64,000 nt of DNA from Streptomyces sp. MST-110588 (GCF_022695595.1 NZ_CP074380.1:4183501-4247500); one strand, 5' to 3'; counted from the first letter of the stretch, positions 44,785-54,669 are shown. Program-made: numbers and translations. Notes: generated from the letters alone by a model not told the origin.

Positions 44785-46140
44785 TCACCGATCGTGCCGT
44801 TCGGATGTGCCCGGTGGTGGGACCTGAGGTGCCGGCGGACAGTGCGGCCACGTCGGGAAGGAGGCGTGGAGGAAGGCGGGGTGAGTTGGGGGTTTGTGGT
44901 GCCAGAGGTGGTGGAGGAGGGATTGTTCGCGGGTGGGGAAGTCGGGGGTGGGGCCGGTGCGGTGGGCTCGGCGGCGGAGGAAGGCTAGGGAGGTGGCCAG
45001 GGCGGCGTACTCGGTGACGGCGCGGGCGGCGGCGGGGCCGTGGGTGTGGCGGGCGATGTCGCGGGCTCGGGCGCGGGTTTTGAGGGAGGACAGGGCGAGG
45101 GGTTCGTGGGGGAGGAGCCAGCCGGTGGCCACGTACGGGAGGAGGTAGGTGCGCAGGGAGAGGAGTTCGCGGTGGCGGGTCCAGATGGCCAGCCAGGTCA
45201 GGGCCGCGAAGACCGGGACCATGATCAGGCCGTAGACGGTCAGGAAGCCGAAGTCGCCGAGGTTGGAGGCGCCGTTCCAGATGGAGTGCAGGAGGACGGC
45301 GGTCAGCAGGCCGAGGAAGGGCAGGGCCAGCCGTAGCGGGCGGCGGGCGGGGTAGCGGGTGGCGGCTATGCCGAAGGCCAGGCCGGTGAGGATCGTGAAG
45401 AGGGGGTGCGCGAAGGGGGACATGATCACGCGTACGAAGAAGGTGCCGGCGGTCAGGGAGTCCAGGCCGGTGTGGCCCAGGGACTGGTCCTGTCCGAAGG
45501 CGTTGCCGATGTAGAGAACGTTCTCGGTGAAGGCGAAGCCGGTGGCGGTGATGCCGGCGATGACGATGCCGTCCGTGATGCCGTCGAAGTCGCGGCGGCG
45601 GAAGAGGAAGAGGAGGAGGACCGCGGCGGCTTTCACCGATTCCTCGACGACCGGGGCGATGACGGTGGCGCCCCAGGTTTCCGCGTCGCGTGGCGAGAGC
45701 GTGGACAGGTTGGTGGCCAGCCAGTTCGTGGCGAAGCTGTTGGCGAGGATGGCCACCAGCGTGGCGGCGCAGGCGCCCCAGGCGAAGGCGAACGCGAGGT
45801 TGCGCCAGGGCTCCGGCTCCAGGCGGTCCAGCCAGCAGAAGGCGGCCAGGAGGACGGGGACGGGGAAGACCGCGAGGCCCAGGCCGACGAGGAAGCCCTC
45901 GGTGCCTGTCTGCTGGCGGACCATCGCGAGGATGATCACGCCGCAGAGGGAGAGCAGGGAGATCAGTCCGATTGCCCGGGCCGTTCTGCTGTGCCACAGA
46001 GGGGGCCGGCGCGGCTTGTAGTGGTACCGCGCCGGTGAGGTGGGCGAGGCAGCGGCGGGGGTGCCTGGGCTCGGCGCGTACGCCGGCAGCGGCGGGTGGG
46101 CCGGTATCGGCGGATGCGAGGGCGGCGGAGGCGGGTGCAC
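44785..46140 (-). CDS. PrsW-family intramembrane metalloprotease
   Basis: A 451-aa protein. It has a Pro-rich cytoplasmic N-terminus and eight or so membrane helices. PrsW motifs are APVVEESVKAAAV (EExxK), TGFAFTENVLYIGN (FxxxE), MSPFAHPLFTILTG and AVLLHSIWNGAS. A cytoplasmic Arg/His/Pro-rich tail follows. PrsW homologues cleave anti-sigma factors in regulated proteolysis; the partner here is unknown. The GTG start has no ribosome site, but TAGGGT lies six bases upstream, so it may be leaderless despite following trmB by 28 nt. Confidence 0.9.
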   Translation of the reverse strand: MHPPPPPSHPPIPAHPPLPAYAPSPGTPAAASPTSPARYHYKPRRPPLWHSRTARAIGLISLLSLCGVIILAMVRQQTGTEGFLVGLGLAVFPVPVLLAAFCWLDRLEPEPWRNLAFAFAWGACAATLVAILANSFATNWLATNLSTLSPRDAETWGATVIAPVVEESVKAAAVLLLFLFRRRDFDGITDGIVIAGITATGFAFTENVLYIGNAFGQDQSLGHTGLDSLTAGTFFVRVIMSPFAHPLFTILTGLAFGIAATRYPARRPLRLALPFLGLLTAVLLHSIWNGASNLGDFGFLTVYGLIMVPVFAALTWLAIWTRHRELLSLRTYLLPYVATGWLLPHEPLALSSLKTRARARDIARHTHGPAAARAVTEYAALATSLAFLRRRAHRTGPTPDFPTREQSLLHHLWHHKPPTHPAFLHASFPTWPHCPPAPQVPPPGTSERHDR

Positions 46141-46168
46141 CTACCGACCCTAACCACGCGCAGGCGGA

Positions 46169-47029
46169 CTATGCGGGGCGGCGGCGGAAGAGGAGGTCGT
46201 GGACCACATGTCCCTTGTCCAGTCCCTGTCCCTCGAACTTGGTCAGAGGCCGGAAATCCGGCCGTGGGGCGTAGTCGGGGTAGAGGTTCTCCAGGGTCGG
46301 CTCGGCGGAGAGGACCTCCAGCATCTGCTCGGCGTACGGTTCCCAGTCGGTCGCGCAGTGGACCAGGGCGCCGGGGGCGAGCCGGGTGGACGCGAGGGAG
46401 ATGAAGTCGGGCTGGATCAGCCGGCGCTTGTGGTGCCGCTTCTTCGGCCACGGGTCGGGGAAGAAGACGCGCAGACCGGCGAGTGAGCCGGGGGCGAGCA
46501 TCTCGCGCAGGAGGATGATCGCGTCACCATTGGCCACCCGGATGTTGGACAGGCCGTTCCGCTCCGCCAGGCCGAGCAGATTGCCCTGACCGGGGGTGTG
46601 GACGTCGCAGGCCAGGATGCCGGTGTCGGGGTCGTCGGCGGCCATCTGCGCCGTCGCCTCGCCCATGCCGAAGCCGATCTCAAGGACGACGGGCCGGCCG
46701 TCGAAGAGCTTGCCCAGGTCGATCCGGGACAGGCCGTCGATGTCCAGGCCCCACTCGGACCAACGGCGCCGGATCGCGGCGGCCTGACCGGGCGAGACGC
46801 GGCTGCGGCGGGGCTGGAAGGAGCGGATCCGGCGCTCGTGGTGGGAGCCGGCGGGGTCGGCCGCGGGGCCCGTGCCGTCGGGGAACATCGGCTCGGGCCG
46901 GGGCCCGCGGGCGGCGGATTCGGCCGGTCCGGCGGACTCCGCGGGCTCGGTGGGCGCGGTGGGCGCGGTGCGTGCAGTGGCGCCCGTGGAGGCGGCGGGT
47001 TCGGCGGGGGTGGCGGAGTTCTCGGACAC
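46169..47029 (-). CDS. trmB: tRNA (guanine-N7-)-methyltransferase TrmB
   Basis: SAM-dependent m7G46 tRNA methylase. A 60-residue disordered Ala/Thr/Pro N-terminus precedes the conserved core: RIRSFQPRRSRVSPGQ, VVLEIGFGMGEATAQMA (SAM loop), ACDVHTPGQGNLL, RVFFPDPWPKKRHHKRR (the TrmB signature) and RPLTKFEGQGLDKGHVVHDL. The GTG start lies nine bases after TAGAAT, a likely -10 box. Length 286 aa. Confidence 0.95.
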   Translation of the reverse strand: MSENSATPAEPAASTGATARTAPTAPTEPAESAGPAESAARGPRPEPMFPDGTGPAADPAGSHHERRIRSFQPRRSRVSPGQAAAIRRRWSEWGLDIDGLSRIDLGKLFDGRPVVLEIGFGMGEATAQMAADDPDTGILACDVHTPGQGNLLGLAERNGLSNIRVANGDAIILLREMLAPGSLAGLRVFFPDPWPKKRHHKRRLIQPDFISLASTRLAPGALVHCATDWEPYAEQMLEVLSAEPTLENLYPDYAPRPDFRPLTKFEGQGLDKGHVVHDLLFRRRPA

Positions 47030-47149
47030 AGTGGGTCGATTCTACGGCCGGGGCGGAAGGACGGAGTCGTACGAGGGAGGGTGGGGTGCAGCGGGGCGGG
47101 TGCGGGTGATCGGGTCGTACGGCGTCGGGTGCGGGTGATCGGTCAGGTA

Positions 47150-47272
47150 CGGGCGCTGGGTGGGCGTGGCTCGGTTCCTATGGGCGCTGGGTGCGTGGCT
47201 CGGTTCGTACGGGCGCTGGGTACGTGGTCGGCTCGTACGGGCGCTGGGTACGTGGTCGGCTCGTACGGGCGG
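47150..47272. repeat. four imperfect 28-31 bp tandem repeats
   Basis: Units begin GGGCGCTGGGT and end near GGCTCGTAC. The last two 28-bp copies are identical. They fill the gap between the trmB upstream region and the lhgO stop codon, ending next to the stop. No gene is seen here. Confidence 0.75.
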
Positions 47273-48490
47273 TCAGGGGCCCGGGGGGACGGACGCCAGG
47301 GCCTGGCGGGCGATCTCGCGGCCGATGGGCAGAGAGGCCGTCGCAGCGGGGGACGGGGCGTTCAGGACGTGGACGACGCCCGGGGAGCGGGCGAAGAGGA
47401 AGTCGTCGGCGAGAGTGCCGTCGGGCAGGACGGCCTGGGCCCGTACGCCGGCCGGGGCCGGGAGCAGGTCCCGTTCGCGGACGGCGGGCAGCAGGCGGCG
47501 TACGGCGTCGGTGAAGGCCCGCCGGGACAGGGAGCGGCGCAGCTCGCCGGCGCCGTAGCGCCAGTGGCGGCGGGCTATGTGCCACGCCCCGGGGTACGTG
47601 AGCGTGCCGGCCAGTTCGGTGGCCCGTACCGTACGCCAGTCGTAGCCCTCCTTGGCCAGGGCAGGGACGGCGTTCGGGCCGATGTGCACCCCGCCCTCGA
47701 TGCCACGGGTGAGATGGACGCCCAGGAACGGGAAGGCCGGGTCGGGGACGGGGTAGACCAGGCCACGGACCAGGGAGGCGCGGGCCGGGGCGAGGGTGAA
47801 GTACTCACCGCGGAAGGGGACGATCCGCATGCCCGGCGCGTCGCCCGCCAGCCGGGCGACGTGGTCGCTGTGCAGCCCGGCGCAGTTCACCAGCGCGCGG
47901 GCGCGGAAGACCTGGCCGGCGGCCGTACGGACCGCGATCCGGCCCGCGCGGCGGCTGATCACGCGCACCTGCGCGCCGTACGCGATGCGGGCGCCCGCGT
48001 CCGTCGCGAGCTGGGCGAACCGGCGGGCGACCGCGCCGAAGTCGCACACACCGGTCGTCCCTACATGGATCGCGGCCAGGCCGCTGACCTCTGGTTCGTA
48101 CGCGGCGAGCTGGGCCGGGCCCAGTTCGCGCACGGGAATGCCGTGCTCCCGCCCGCGCTGGACCAGGGCGTGCAGCCGCGGCAGCTCGGCGTGCTCGGTG
48201 GCGACGATGAGCTTGCCCGTCCGTTCGTGCGGAATGCCGTGCTGCGCGCAGAATCTCAGCATCTCCGCCGAGCCTTGGAGCGCGTAGCGGGCCTTGAGGG
48301 AGCCGGGCGGGTAGTAGATGCCGCTGTGGATCACTCCGCTGTTGCGGCCCGTCTGGTGGCGGGCCGGGCCGGCTTCCTTCTCCAGCACCACCACGCGTGT
48401 CCCGGGCGCGGCACGCGTGATCGCCCATGCGGTGGAGAGCCCGACGATGCCGGCACCGATCACCAGCACGTCGCTGTCGTATACGGCCAC
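47273..48490 (-). CDS. lhgO: L-2-hydroxyglutarate oxidase
   Basis: A 405-aa FAD-dependent enzyme of the DAO family. Marks: FAD-binding DVLVIGAGIVGLSTAWA, VVVLEKEAGPARHQTGRNSGVIHSGIYYPPGS (read in parts), KARYALQGSAEML, HVGTTGVCDFGAVARRFA, VNCAGLHSDHVAR and FRGEYFTL. It oxidises L-2-hydroxyglutarate to 2-oxoglutarate and passes electrons to quinone or oxygen. GTG 48490 is preceded by GGGGAGGG. Confidence 0.92.
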   Translation of the reverse strand: MAVYDSDVLVIGAGIVGLSTAWAITRAAPGTRVVVLEKEAGPARHQTGRNSGVIHSGIYYPPGSLKARYALQGSAEMLRFCAQHGIPHERTGKLIVATEHAELPRLHALVQRGREHGIPVRELGPAQLAAYEPEVSGLAAIHVGTTGVCDFGAVARRFAQLATDAGARIAYGAQVRVISRRAGRIAVRTAAGQVFRARALVNCAGLHSDHVARLAGDAPGMRIVPFRGEYFTLAPARASLVRGLVYPVPDPAFPFLGVHLTRGIEGGVHIGPNAVPALAKEGYDWRTVRATELAGTLTYPGAWHIARRHWRYGAGELRRSLSRRAFTDAVRRLLPAVRERDLLPAPAGVRAQAVLPDGTLADDFLFARSPGVVHVLNAPSPAATASLPIGREIARQALASVPPGP

Positions 48491-48570
48491 TGTCCCTCCC
48501 CAACCCGAGCGGTCGTCCGGCGTCCGACCTCCCCATCATGACGGGGAGCACTGACAACGCGGCTGACGAC

Positions 48571-48668
48571 GGCATCATCGCGCCTCGGCGGCATCATCGC
48601 GCCTCGGCGGCGTGATCGCGCTGTCGGTGACGTGATCGTGCTGTCGGTGACGCGATCTTGCCGATGGC
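48571..48668. repeat. two adjacent tandem repeat families (19 and 20 bp)
   Basis: Two copies of GGCATCATCGCGCCTCGGC (from 48571 and 48590) are followed by GTGATCGCGCTGTCGGTGAC-type 20-bp units (from 48612, 48632 and a degenerate third). The 381-nt gap between lhgO and the next gene otherwise shows nothing. Confidence 0.75.
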
Positions 48669-48871
48669 GGCACCGGTGGTGCGATGTCGGGGGCGCGGTG
48701 GTGCCATGTCGTCACGGCCGTCACGGTCGTCGTGCTGGGCGCGGCGCCGTGTGCGCTGTTCGCCGGGGTACGTCCGTCGCCGTGTACCTGTGCGCTGTGT
48801 GCCTGTGCGCCATGCCTTGTCCGTACGCGGTCCGTACGCCAGGCTTCCCCCACGGCTGGGCGGCCGATCGG

Positions 48872-50461
48872 CTAAGCGGGTGCGACGAGCAGCGGCCGGG
48901 CCCGCTCGCGCAGCTCCACGACCCGGGGCTCGTCCCCGTACGGCTCCAGCCGGTGCAGCAGATCGCGTACGTACTCGGTCGTACGCGCCGAGGAGATCCG
49001 CCCCGCCACCTCCACCGCCCGCGTCCCCGCCGCGCAGGCCGCGTCCAGATTGCCCGACTCCAGCTCCGCCACCGCCGACACCACCAGCCGCAGCCCATGA
49101 GAGCGGACGAATTCCTCGGTCGGCCGGGAGAGCGCCTGTTCGGTGAAGCGCCGCACCTGACGGGGCAGCCGCAGGTCCCGGTAGCACTCGGCGGCGTCGG
49201 CCGCGAAGCGCTCGTACGAGTAGAAGTCCAGCCAGGAGGGGTCGGGGTCGCCCTCGCGCGAGCGCTCCAGCCAGCCCTCGGCGGCCTTCAGTGCGACCTC
49301 GCAGGCGCGCGACTCCCCGGCCTTGGCCTGTGCCCGCGCCTCCACCAGCCGGAAGAAGCTCATCGTGCGGGCCGTCGCCAGCCCCCGGTTGCGCTCCAGC
49401 GCGGCCTGTGCCAGGTCCACCCCTTCGTCGGCGAAACCCCGGTACGTCGCCTGTAGTGACATCGAGGCCAGGACATATCCCCCCAGCGGTACATCGGCCG
49501 CGGCCCGTGCGAGCCGCAGCGCCTGGATGTAGTACCGCTGCGCGGCCTCCTGCTGCCCCGTGTCGAAGGCCATCCACCCCGCGAGTCTGGTCAGCTCGGA
49601 GGTCGCCCCGAACAGCGCGCGCCCCACTTCGTCGCTGTACGAGGCGAGGAGTAACGGAGCCGCGTCCACGCGCAGGCACTCGGGCACCATCGAAGAACGC
49701 CAGTCTCCGCCGCCGTACTTGGAGTCCCAGCGGCGCGCGTCCTCCGCCGCCTCCCGCAGTTTGGAGACGTCGCTGTGGCCGACGCGCAGAGGAACCGGGT
49801 CGCTGCCCGAAGGGCCTGAAGCGCCGGAACCACCGGCACCGCCGGAGCCGCCGGAGCCGCCGGAACCATCCGAAATGCCCGAAGCGCCGGAGCCGCCGGA
49901 CGAGCCCGAAGCGCCCGAGGCTCCTGATGCGCCGGACGGGCCCGCAGAGCCGTTTCTGTCCCTCAGATCCCGCACCTGAGGGGCCTCGCGTGCCACAGAG
50001 CTGTCGGCCGGGGATATGAGCCATCTCGAAGCGGGCGTGGCGTACGCGCTCACAGAGAAGGAACCGGCCAGGCTCTGCCAGATGCCCCCGCCGCCGGCCC
50101 GCCGTCCGGCCAGATCCAGCCGGTAGAGCTCCGTCGCCGACCGTACGGCGGCGCCCACGTCGCGCGGGAAGGCCAGGCCGACCTCGGGTGCCGGGTCGGC
50201 GTCGGCCAGCCCGATCTCGTGGAGCGGCACCGGACGGCCGAGCTTGCCGGCGATCGCGGCGGCGATCAGATGGGGCGCGGCTCCCTGGGGCACCATGCCC
50301 TTGGACACCCACCGGGCGACCGACGTCTTGTCGTACCGAAGCGTCAGGCCGCGCTGTGCCCCCAGGTCGTTGACCCGTCGGGCGAGTCCGGCGTTGCTGA
50401 TTCCCGCGAGGGCGAGTACGGTGCCGAGCTTTTCATTCGGCCCGCGTATATCCCTGGACAT
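48872..50461 (-). CDS. NsdA-like TPR regulator (sporulation-associated type)
   Basis: A 529-aa streptomycete protein. The N-terminus has an HTH-like segment ([22 protein letters not shown], in parts; [16 protein letters not shown]). A spacer carries a Gly/Ser-rich low-complexity run (about 90 codons, SGGSG and SGASG units), and the C-terminal half is TPR-like helices ([42 protein letters not shown]). NsdA-type proteins repress differentiation and antibiotic production; membership is by resemblance. ATG 50461 ([13 protein letters not shown]) has GAGGGG upstream and fits the family. The frame is open to 50515. Confidence 0.82.
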   Translation of the reverse strand: MSRDIRGPNEKLGTVLALAGISNAGLARRVNDLGAQRGLTLRYDKTSVARWVSKGMVPQGAAPHLIAAAIAGKLGRPVPLHEIGLADADPAPEVGLAFPRDVGAAVRSATELYRLDLAGRRAGGGGIWQSLAGSFSVSAYATPASRWLISPADSSVAREAPQVRDLRDRNGSAGPSGASGASGASGSSGGSGASGISDGSGGSGGSGGAGGSGASGPSGSDPVPLRVGHSDVSKLREAAEDARRWDSKYGGGDWRSSMVPECLRVDAAPLLLASYSDEVGRALFGATSELTRLAGWMAFDTGQQEAAQRYYIQALRLARAAADVPLGGYVLASMSLQATYRGFADEGVDLAQAALERNRGLATARTMSFFRLVEARAQAKAGESRACEVALKAAEGWLERSREGDPDPSWLDFYSYERFAADAAECYRDLRLPRQVRRFTEQALSRPTEEFVRSHGLRLVVSAVAELESGNLDAACAAGTRAVEVAGRISSARTTEYVRDLLHRLEPYGDEPRVVELRERARPLLVAPA

Positions 50462-51419
50462 GCGCACCCCTCGACACACCGACAGCCGCCCCGGTACCCC
50501 GGGGCATGCGTCCACCCAGAGTAGTTCGCCGAATCCCGACCGTTAAGGGCCAATGTCCCGTATGGCGAGATTCAAGTCCAAACAGGGGTGCGGGGGTTGG
50601 CATGTGCTCCGGGTACGTGTTGCCGTGCGCCCGTGTGTGCGCGCTGCCTGTCCGTGTGCGGGAGCGCTTCCATGGGTTCTGCGTGGGTCGGCCCGCTGCA
50701 CTGGATCCAGTGGGCTGGGGGACACCGCCACCTCATTCCCCGCGGGTGGCGGTCCGGTCCGGGGGGCGAGTCCCGCCTCCCGGACTGTCGCACCGGCCGG
50801 CCGACGTGGCGCCTCGTCGTGTCGCCATGTCGTCGTGCCTCGTGGGGAGTCATGGCGAATCGTGGCGCATTGCGCCGCAGGGGGCCGGACCGCGTCGCGC
50901 CGCGGTCCCGTCGGCGGTTGGCGTTGCGCCTGGTGTTGCTGTGCCGGGTGGTGCTTCGGACGGGGTACGAGCCGGGGCCGGACCGGCGGCTGATGGGAAC
51001 GGTCGTCGAACGTCGTCGAACGTCATCGGGCAACGAGCGGTGGCGGCCGGGAAGGCGGAGGACGGGGCGGACGGAGCGGAGGGCACGGATCGTACGGGCG
51101 GCACGGTGCGTACGTCGTGGCACGGTGCTCTAGCGGCGCGGCAGGGTTCGTACGGATCGGGGCCGGCCGCTACGGGTCGGGGACGGCAGTACGGGGTGGG
51201 GCCGAGCGCAGGGCGAGGCGCCGGGCGGGGCGCAGGACGAGACGCACCGTGCGGCAGACGCCTGCGGTGTGCCGACCGGGTGCTGACTTGGGCCGTGGGC
51301 GGCGAGTCGGCCGTACGTCGGCCGCATCCGCCGTGTCAATACCGCGTCGGCCAACGGATTTTGGCTGAAAAGCATCGCTCGATACGTTCCCGTCGCTGCG
51401 GTCTGCTGCCCCATGGGCC

Positions 51420-51490
51420 CCGGCCCGAACCCTCTCACCCCGGCCCGAAGCACTCCTGCACCGGCCCGAAAACCCCTGCGCCGGCCCGAA
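51420..51490. repeat. about 20-bp degenerate tandem repeats (CGGCCCGAA core)
   Basis: The string CGGCCCGAA recurs at 51421, 51441, 51462 and 51482, a 20-21 bp period, with variable C-rich DNA in between. Confidence 0.7.
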
Positions 51491-51559
51491 GCGCCCCCGC
51501 ACTGGCTCCAGCCGCCCTCGCACCGGATCGTCTGGGCTCATCCCGGTCTACCCGCTGTG

Positions 51560-51616
51560 CCCATCCCGGATCGTCTGTGCCCATCCCGGATCGTGGGCGC
51601 GTCCATCCCGGATCGT
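51560..51616. repeat. about 20-bp tandem repeats (CCATCCCGGATCGT core)
   Basis: CCATCCCGGATCGT recurs at 51561, 51581 and 51603, with a degenerate copy near 51538. It lies in the upstream region of the asparagine-synthetase-like gene. Confidence 0.7.
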
Positions 51617-51877
51617 CTGCTCCCACTTCGGACCGGCGATGTCCGAGCCGGTCCGCGATCTCCACGCCGGGCGCTCTCCAACCCCACCGCCCCTCCGGCC
51701 CCGCGCCACCCCGCACCACCCCGGCCCGAACCACCCCCGCGCCACGGCCTCTTGGCGTCAACGGCACGCCTCCCGCGCGCCCGCTCCATGGCAGCATGGT
51801 CCGCACAACGGCTTGGCAATCCGCTGTACGGGGCGGCGGTCCGCCCTGGCGGACCGCGAATGGGGTGGAGGCGGACG

Positions 51878-53959
51878 ATGCGCTGGTTGGTGGGGTGGAG
51901 CAGTACCGCCACGGGCCCGGCCCCCACCGAGGAGGGCCGCACGGTCCTGCCCGTAGGCGCTCAACTCCTCTGGGGGGACCCGGATCCCTTATGGGCGGTC
52001 GGTGACTGGCGCCCCGACGAAGTACGGACCGTCCAGGCCGACGCCGGGACCAGGCTCGCCGTCTTCGGTGTCTGCGGCGCCACCGACGACCAACTGCGCG
52101 TCGGCCTCTTCGCGGCCCGCGGCGGAGCCCTGCGCCACCTCACCGCCTGGCCCGGCAGCTACACCGCCGTCGTCCAGATCGGCCGGCGCCTGACGGTCAC
52201 CGGTGATCTGGCGGGCGCCCGGCCCGTCTTCCACACCCCCTGGGCCGGCGGCACCGCCTACGCCACCGCCGCCCTCCCGCTCGCCGACCTCATAGAGGCC
52301 GGACTCGACGTCGGCCACCTGGCCGCCCTGCTGGCCTGCCCGGACGTGCCCGAGGCGCTGGGCGCCGGGACCCCGTACGAGGGAGTGCGGCGCGTACCGC
52401 CCGGCCACGCCCTCGTACTGCGTGGCGGGACCTGCGACATCACCTCCTATGAGCCGACCGCCTCGCTGGCCGTCGCGGCGCCCCAGCTCGCGCCCGAGCA
52501 GGCCGTGGACGGCGTCCGGGAAGCCCTCGTGGAAGCCGTACGGACCCGTCTGGCCGGACCGCGGCACGCCCCCGTCCCCGAGGGGCCGGCCGGCCTGGAC
52601 CCCGGCCCCGTACCGGGCATGGGCCCCGCCGAGCGACGGGCCGCGCGCGGCGGCCCCGCCCCCGGTGTCGGCGCCGACCTGTCCGGGGGGAGCGCCTCGG
52701 GCACCCTGGCTCTCCTGGCCGCCGGGCTGCCCGGCGTCCCCGGCACGCTCAACGGGCAGGGCGAGCGCCTGCTCGCCGTCACCTTCAGCGACCGCGCCAC
52801 CAACGGGTGCCGGACCTACCGCGAGGCCGAGTTGGAGCGCGCCCGCAGTATCGCCGCCAACCCGCGCCTGCACCACGTCGTCGTCGCAGCGGGCGAGGAG
52901 GCGCTGCCGTACGCGGACCTGGAGTCCGGGCCGCTGACGGACGAGCCGGGGCCCGCGCTCGTCATGGCCGGACGCCACCGCAGACGCCTGCTGGCGGGCA
53001 GCGCGGACCACCTTGTGGGACACGGCGCGCGCCAGGTGCTGGACGCCCACCCGGCGCGCCTGGCCGACCTGCTCATGGACCGGCGCCGGCGCTACATCCT
53101 GCGCCCGGTCACCGCGCTGGCCAGGGCGGACGGCCCGGGCGCGCACTCCCTGCGGGTGCCCTTCACCGTCTACCGGGCCGCGCGCCGACTGGCCCGTACG
53201 CCGTACGGGACCGGCATCGCGGACGCGGCCGGCCTCTTGTTGGAGCGCCGGTTCACCGACGAGCCCACGGGCGGCGGGGCGGTGGACGCCTCGCTGGCCG
53301 CGCTCTCCTGGTGCCGTCCGGGGCCCGCGGCCCGGTGGCTGACGGGCGAGGCACTGGCTGAAGTATCGGTTCGGCTCGGCGACGCGGCGACCCGCTCCCC
53401 GGCCGCCGGACGGCCGGGCGAACGCCGGGCCCGCGCCGCGCTGGCCCGGCACGCCGCCGACCACCGCGTCTTCGAACAGGCCGTGGAGGTACGCAACCAG
53501 CGCCTGCACGCCCCCTTCCTGGACAATCAGGTGGTGCTCGCCTGCCGCGCCCTGCCGGACACCTTCCGCGTCCAGCCGGGGGCGCGGGCGGCGGTGCTGC
53601 GCGCCGTCCTGTCGGGCGCCGGGATACGGGACCTGCCGCCCGGCTGGGGCGCCACCTCGCACGCCACCCACGCCGCCGCCGTACGGGCCGGCCTGCGCGC
53701 CTCCGTGGGCGACCTCGTACGGCTCTTCGACGCGCCGCTGCTCGCCGACGCCGGTCTGGTCGAGGCCCGGGTCGTACGCAAGGCACTGCGGGCGGCGGCC
53801 GAGGGCGCGACGCTGCCCCTGGACGGCCTGGCGGAGCTGGTCTCCACGGAGCTGTGGCTGCGGCGGCTGCTCGCCCGCCGCGGCACCTGCTGGACGGGCG
53901 CCGCCGCACCGCGGCAACGGGCCGTCGCGGGCGGGGTGCTGCCGCGAACCAGCCTTTAG
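51878..53959 (+). CDS. asparagine-synthetase-like protein lacking catalytic residues
   Basis: A 693-aa protein with asparagine synthetase B architecture: an Ntn-like N-terminal half (VRRVPPGHALVLRGG, GDLAGARPVFHTPW) and a C-terminal synthetase half (HLVGHGARQVLDAHP, EVRNQRLHAPFLDNQVV). The N-terminus is MRWLVGW, with no Cys2, so no glutaminase. The ATP-pyrophosphatase motif SGGxDS reads SGGSAS, losing the Asp. Beta-lactam synthetases and lasso cyclases also lack Cys2 but keep the PP motif. The protein seems conserved in streptomycetes (recollection), so it probably has a non-enzymatic or altered role. ATG 51878 follows GGAGG by six bases. Confidence 0.85.
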   Translation: MRWLVGWSSTATGPAPTEEGRTVLPVGAQLLWGDPDPLWAVGDWRPDEVRTVQADAGTRLAVFGVCGATDDQLRVGLFAARGGALRHLTAWPGSYTAVVQIGRRLTVTGDLAGARPVFHTPWAGGTAYATAALPLADLIEAGLDVGHLAALLACPDVPEALGAGTPYEGVRRVPPGHALVLRGGTCDITSYEPTASLAVAAPQLAPEQAVDGVREALVEAVRTRLAGPRHAPVPEGPAGLDPGPVPGMGPAERRAARGGPAPGVGADLSGGSASGTLALLAAGLPGVPGTLNGQGERLLAVTFSDRATNGCRTYREAELERARSIAANPRLHHVVVAAGEEALPYADLESGPLTDEPGPALVMAGRHRRRLLAGSADHLVGHGARQVLDAHPARLADLLMDRRRRYILRPVTALARADGPGAHSLRVPFTVYRAARRLARTPYGTGIADAAGLLLERRFTDEPTGGGAVDASLAALSWCRPGPAARWLTGEALAEVSVRLGDAATRSPAAGRPGERRARAALARHAADHRVFEQAVEVRNQRLHAPFLDNQVVLACRALPDTFRVQPGARAAVLRAVLSGAGIRDLPPGWGATSHATHAAAVRAGLRASVGDLVRLFDAPLLADAGLVEARVVRKALRAAAEGATLPLDGLAELVSTELWLRRLLARRGTCWTGAAAPRQRAVAGGVLPRTSL

Positions 53960-54102
53960 CGGCCTGGCGCGGCCCGGAACCGTCGGCATCGATCGGCCGC
54001 TACCGGCCGGGTCGTTCATCCCCGATTTGAGGATTCGTGGCCCGTCTGACGGTGACAGCGGACCAAAGTCTCAAAGAGCACTTGAATGAGACAGTTGAAG
54101 GC

Positions 54103-54669
54103 ATGGAATCGACACCACACGATCAGGTTGCGACCACCACGCCCCACCGCGATTCCGGCATGACGCAGGAGGACATCGTCGCGTTCATGGCCGGCCTCCC
54201 GGGTGTCATGACGGTCATCGGCAGCGCGGAGAGCGGGACGCCGGAGATCTCCTGGGGAGACACGTTCTTCATGTACGACCCGGAGGGCACTCAGGAGCCC
54301 CGCAGGCGGATGCCGTTCGCCACCGTTGTCACCAAGGACTACCCCGGGTTCGACACCGCCTCCGACCTGGACCGCCCCGGCGTCTTCCGGCTCAACATCG
54401 ACATCGGGCGGGCCGCGTTCGAGGAGCTGATCGGCTACCCGCCCGCGGCATACGCCGAACGGGCGGCGCACATCGACCACACCGTCCTCGACCGGCTCGT
54501 CCCGCACCCGGCCTACGCCCGTCAGGGCTGGGTGGCCGTACTCAACCCCGGCGCGGCGACCTCCGCCCTGGTACGGACCCTGCTCACCGACGCCCACGCC
54601 CGCATCGCCCGTACCACTGCTCGCACGACTCAGCGACGGACCGGGTCTCAAGAACGGGCCGGATCCTAA
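54103..54669 (+). CDS. DUF6194 family protein
   Basis: A 188-aa protein. The conserved core has DIVAFMAGLPGVMTVIGSAE, EISWGDTFFMYDPEG, FATVVTKDYPGFDTASDLDRPGVF (read in parts) and RLNIDIGRAAFEELIGY, ending near HPAYARQGWVAVLNPG. Function unknown. The start is uncertain: ATG 54103 (GAAGG just upstream), GTG 54037 (GAGG four bases upstream) or ATG 54160. The last codons and the stop fall inside an 18-bp tandem repeat. Confidence 0.75.
   Translation: MESTPHDQVATTTPHRDSGMTQEDIVAFMAGLPGVMTVIGSAESGTPEISWGDTFFMYDPEGTQEPRRRMPFATVVTKDYPGFDTASDLDRPGVFRLNIDIGRAAFEELIGYPPAAYAERAAHIDHTVLDRLVPHPAYARQGWVAVLNPGAATSALVRTLLTDAHARIARTTARTTQRRTGSQERAGS

Larger units (their letters stand above)
50462..51877. other. 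1.4-kb non-coding region
   Basis: The longest gene-free stretch of the window, between divergent genes. Open frames here are Arg/Gly/Cys-rich and do not look like proteins. Its right half carries the two tandem repeat arrays listed separately. It must hold both promoters, but no clear -35/-10 pair stands out. Confidence 0.6.

Noticed and set aside
47150..47272. CRISPR array
   Set aside because: Units are directly abutting with no unique spacers, and no cas genes are near.
50506..52005. Possible genes in the 1.4-kb gap
   Set aside because: All frames are Arg/Gly/Cys- or Pro-rich with poor composition and no ribosome site linked to a plausible protein.
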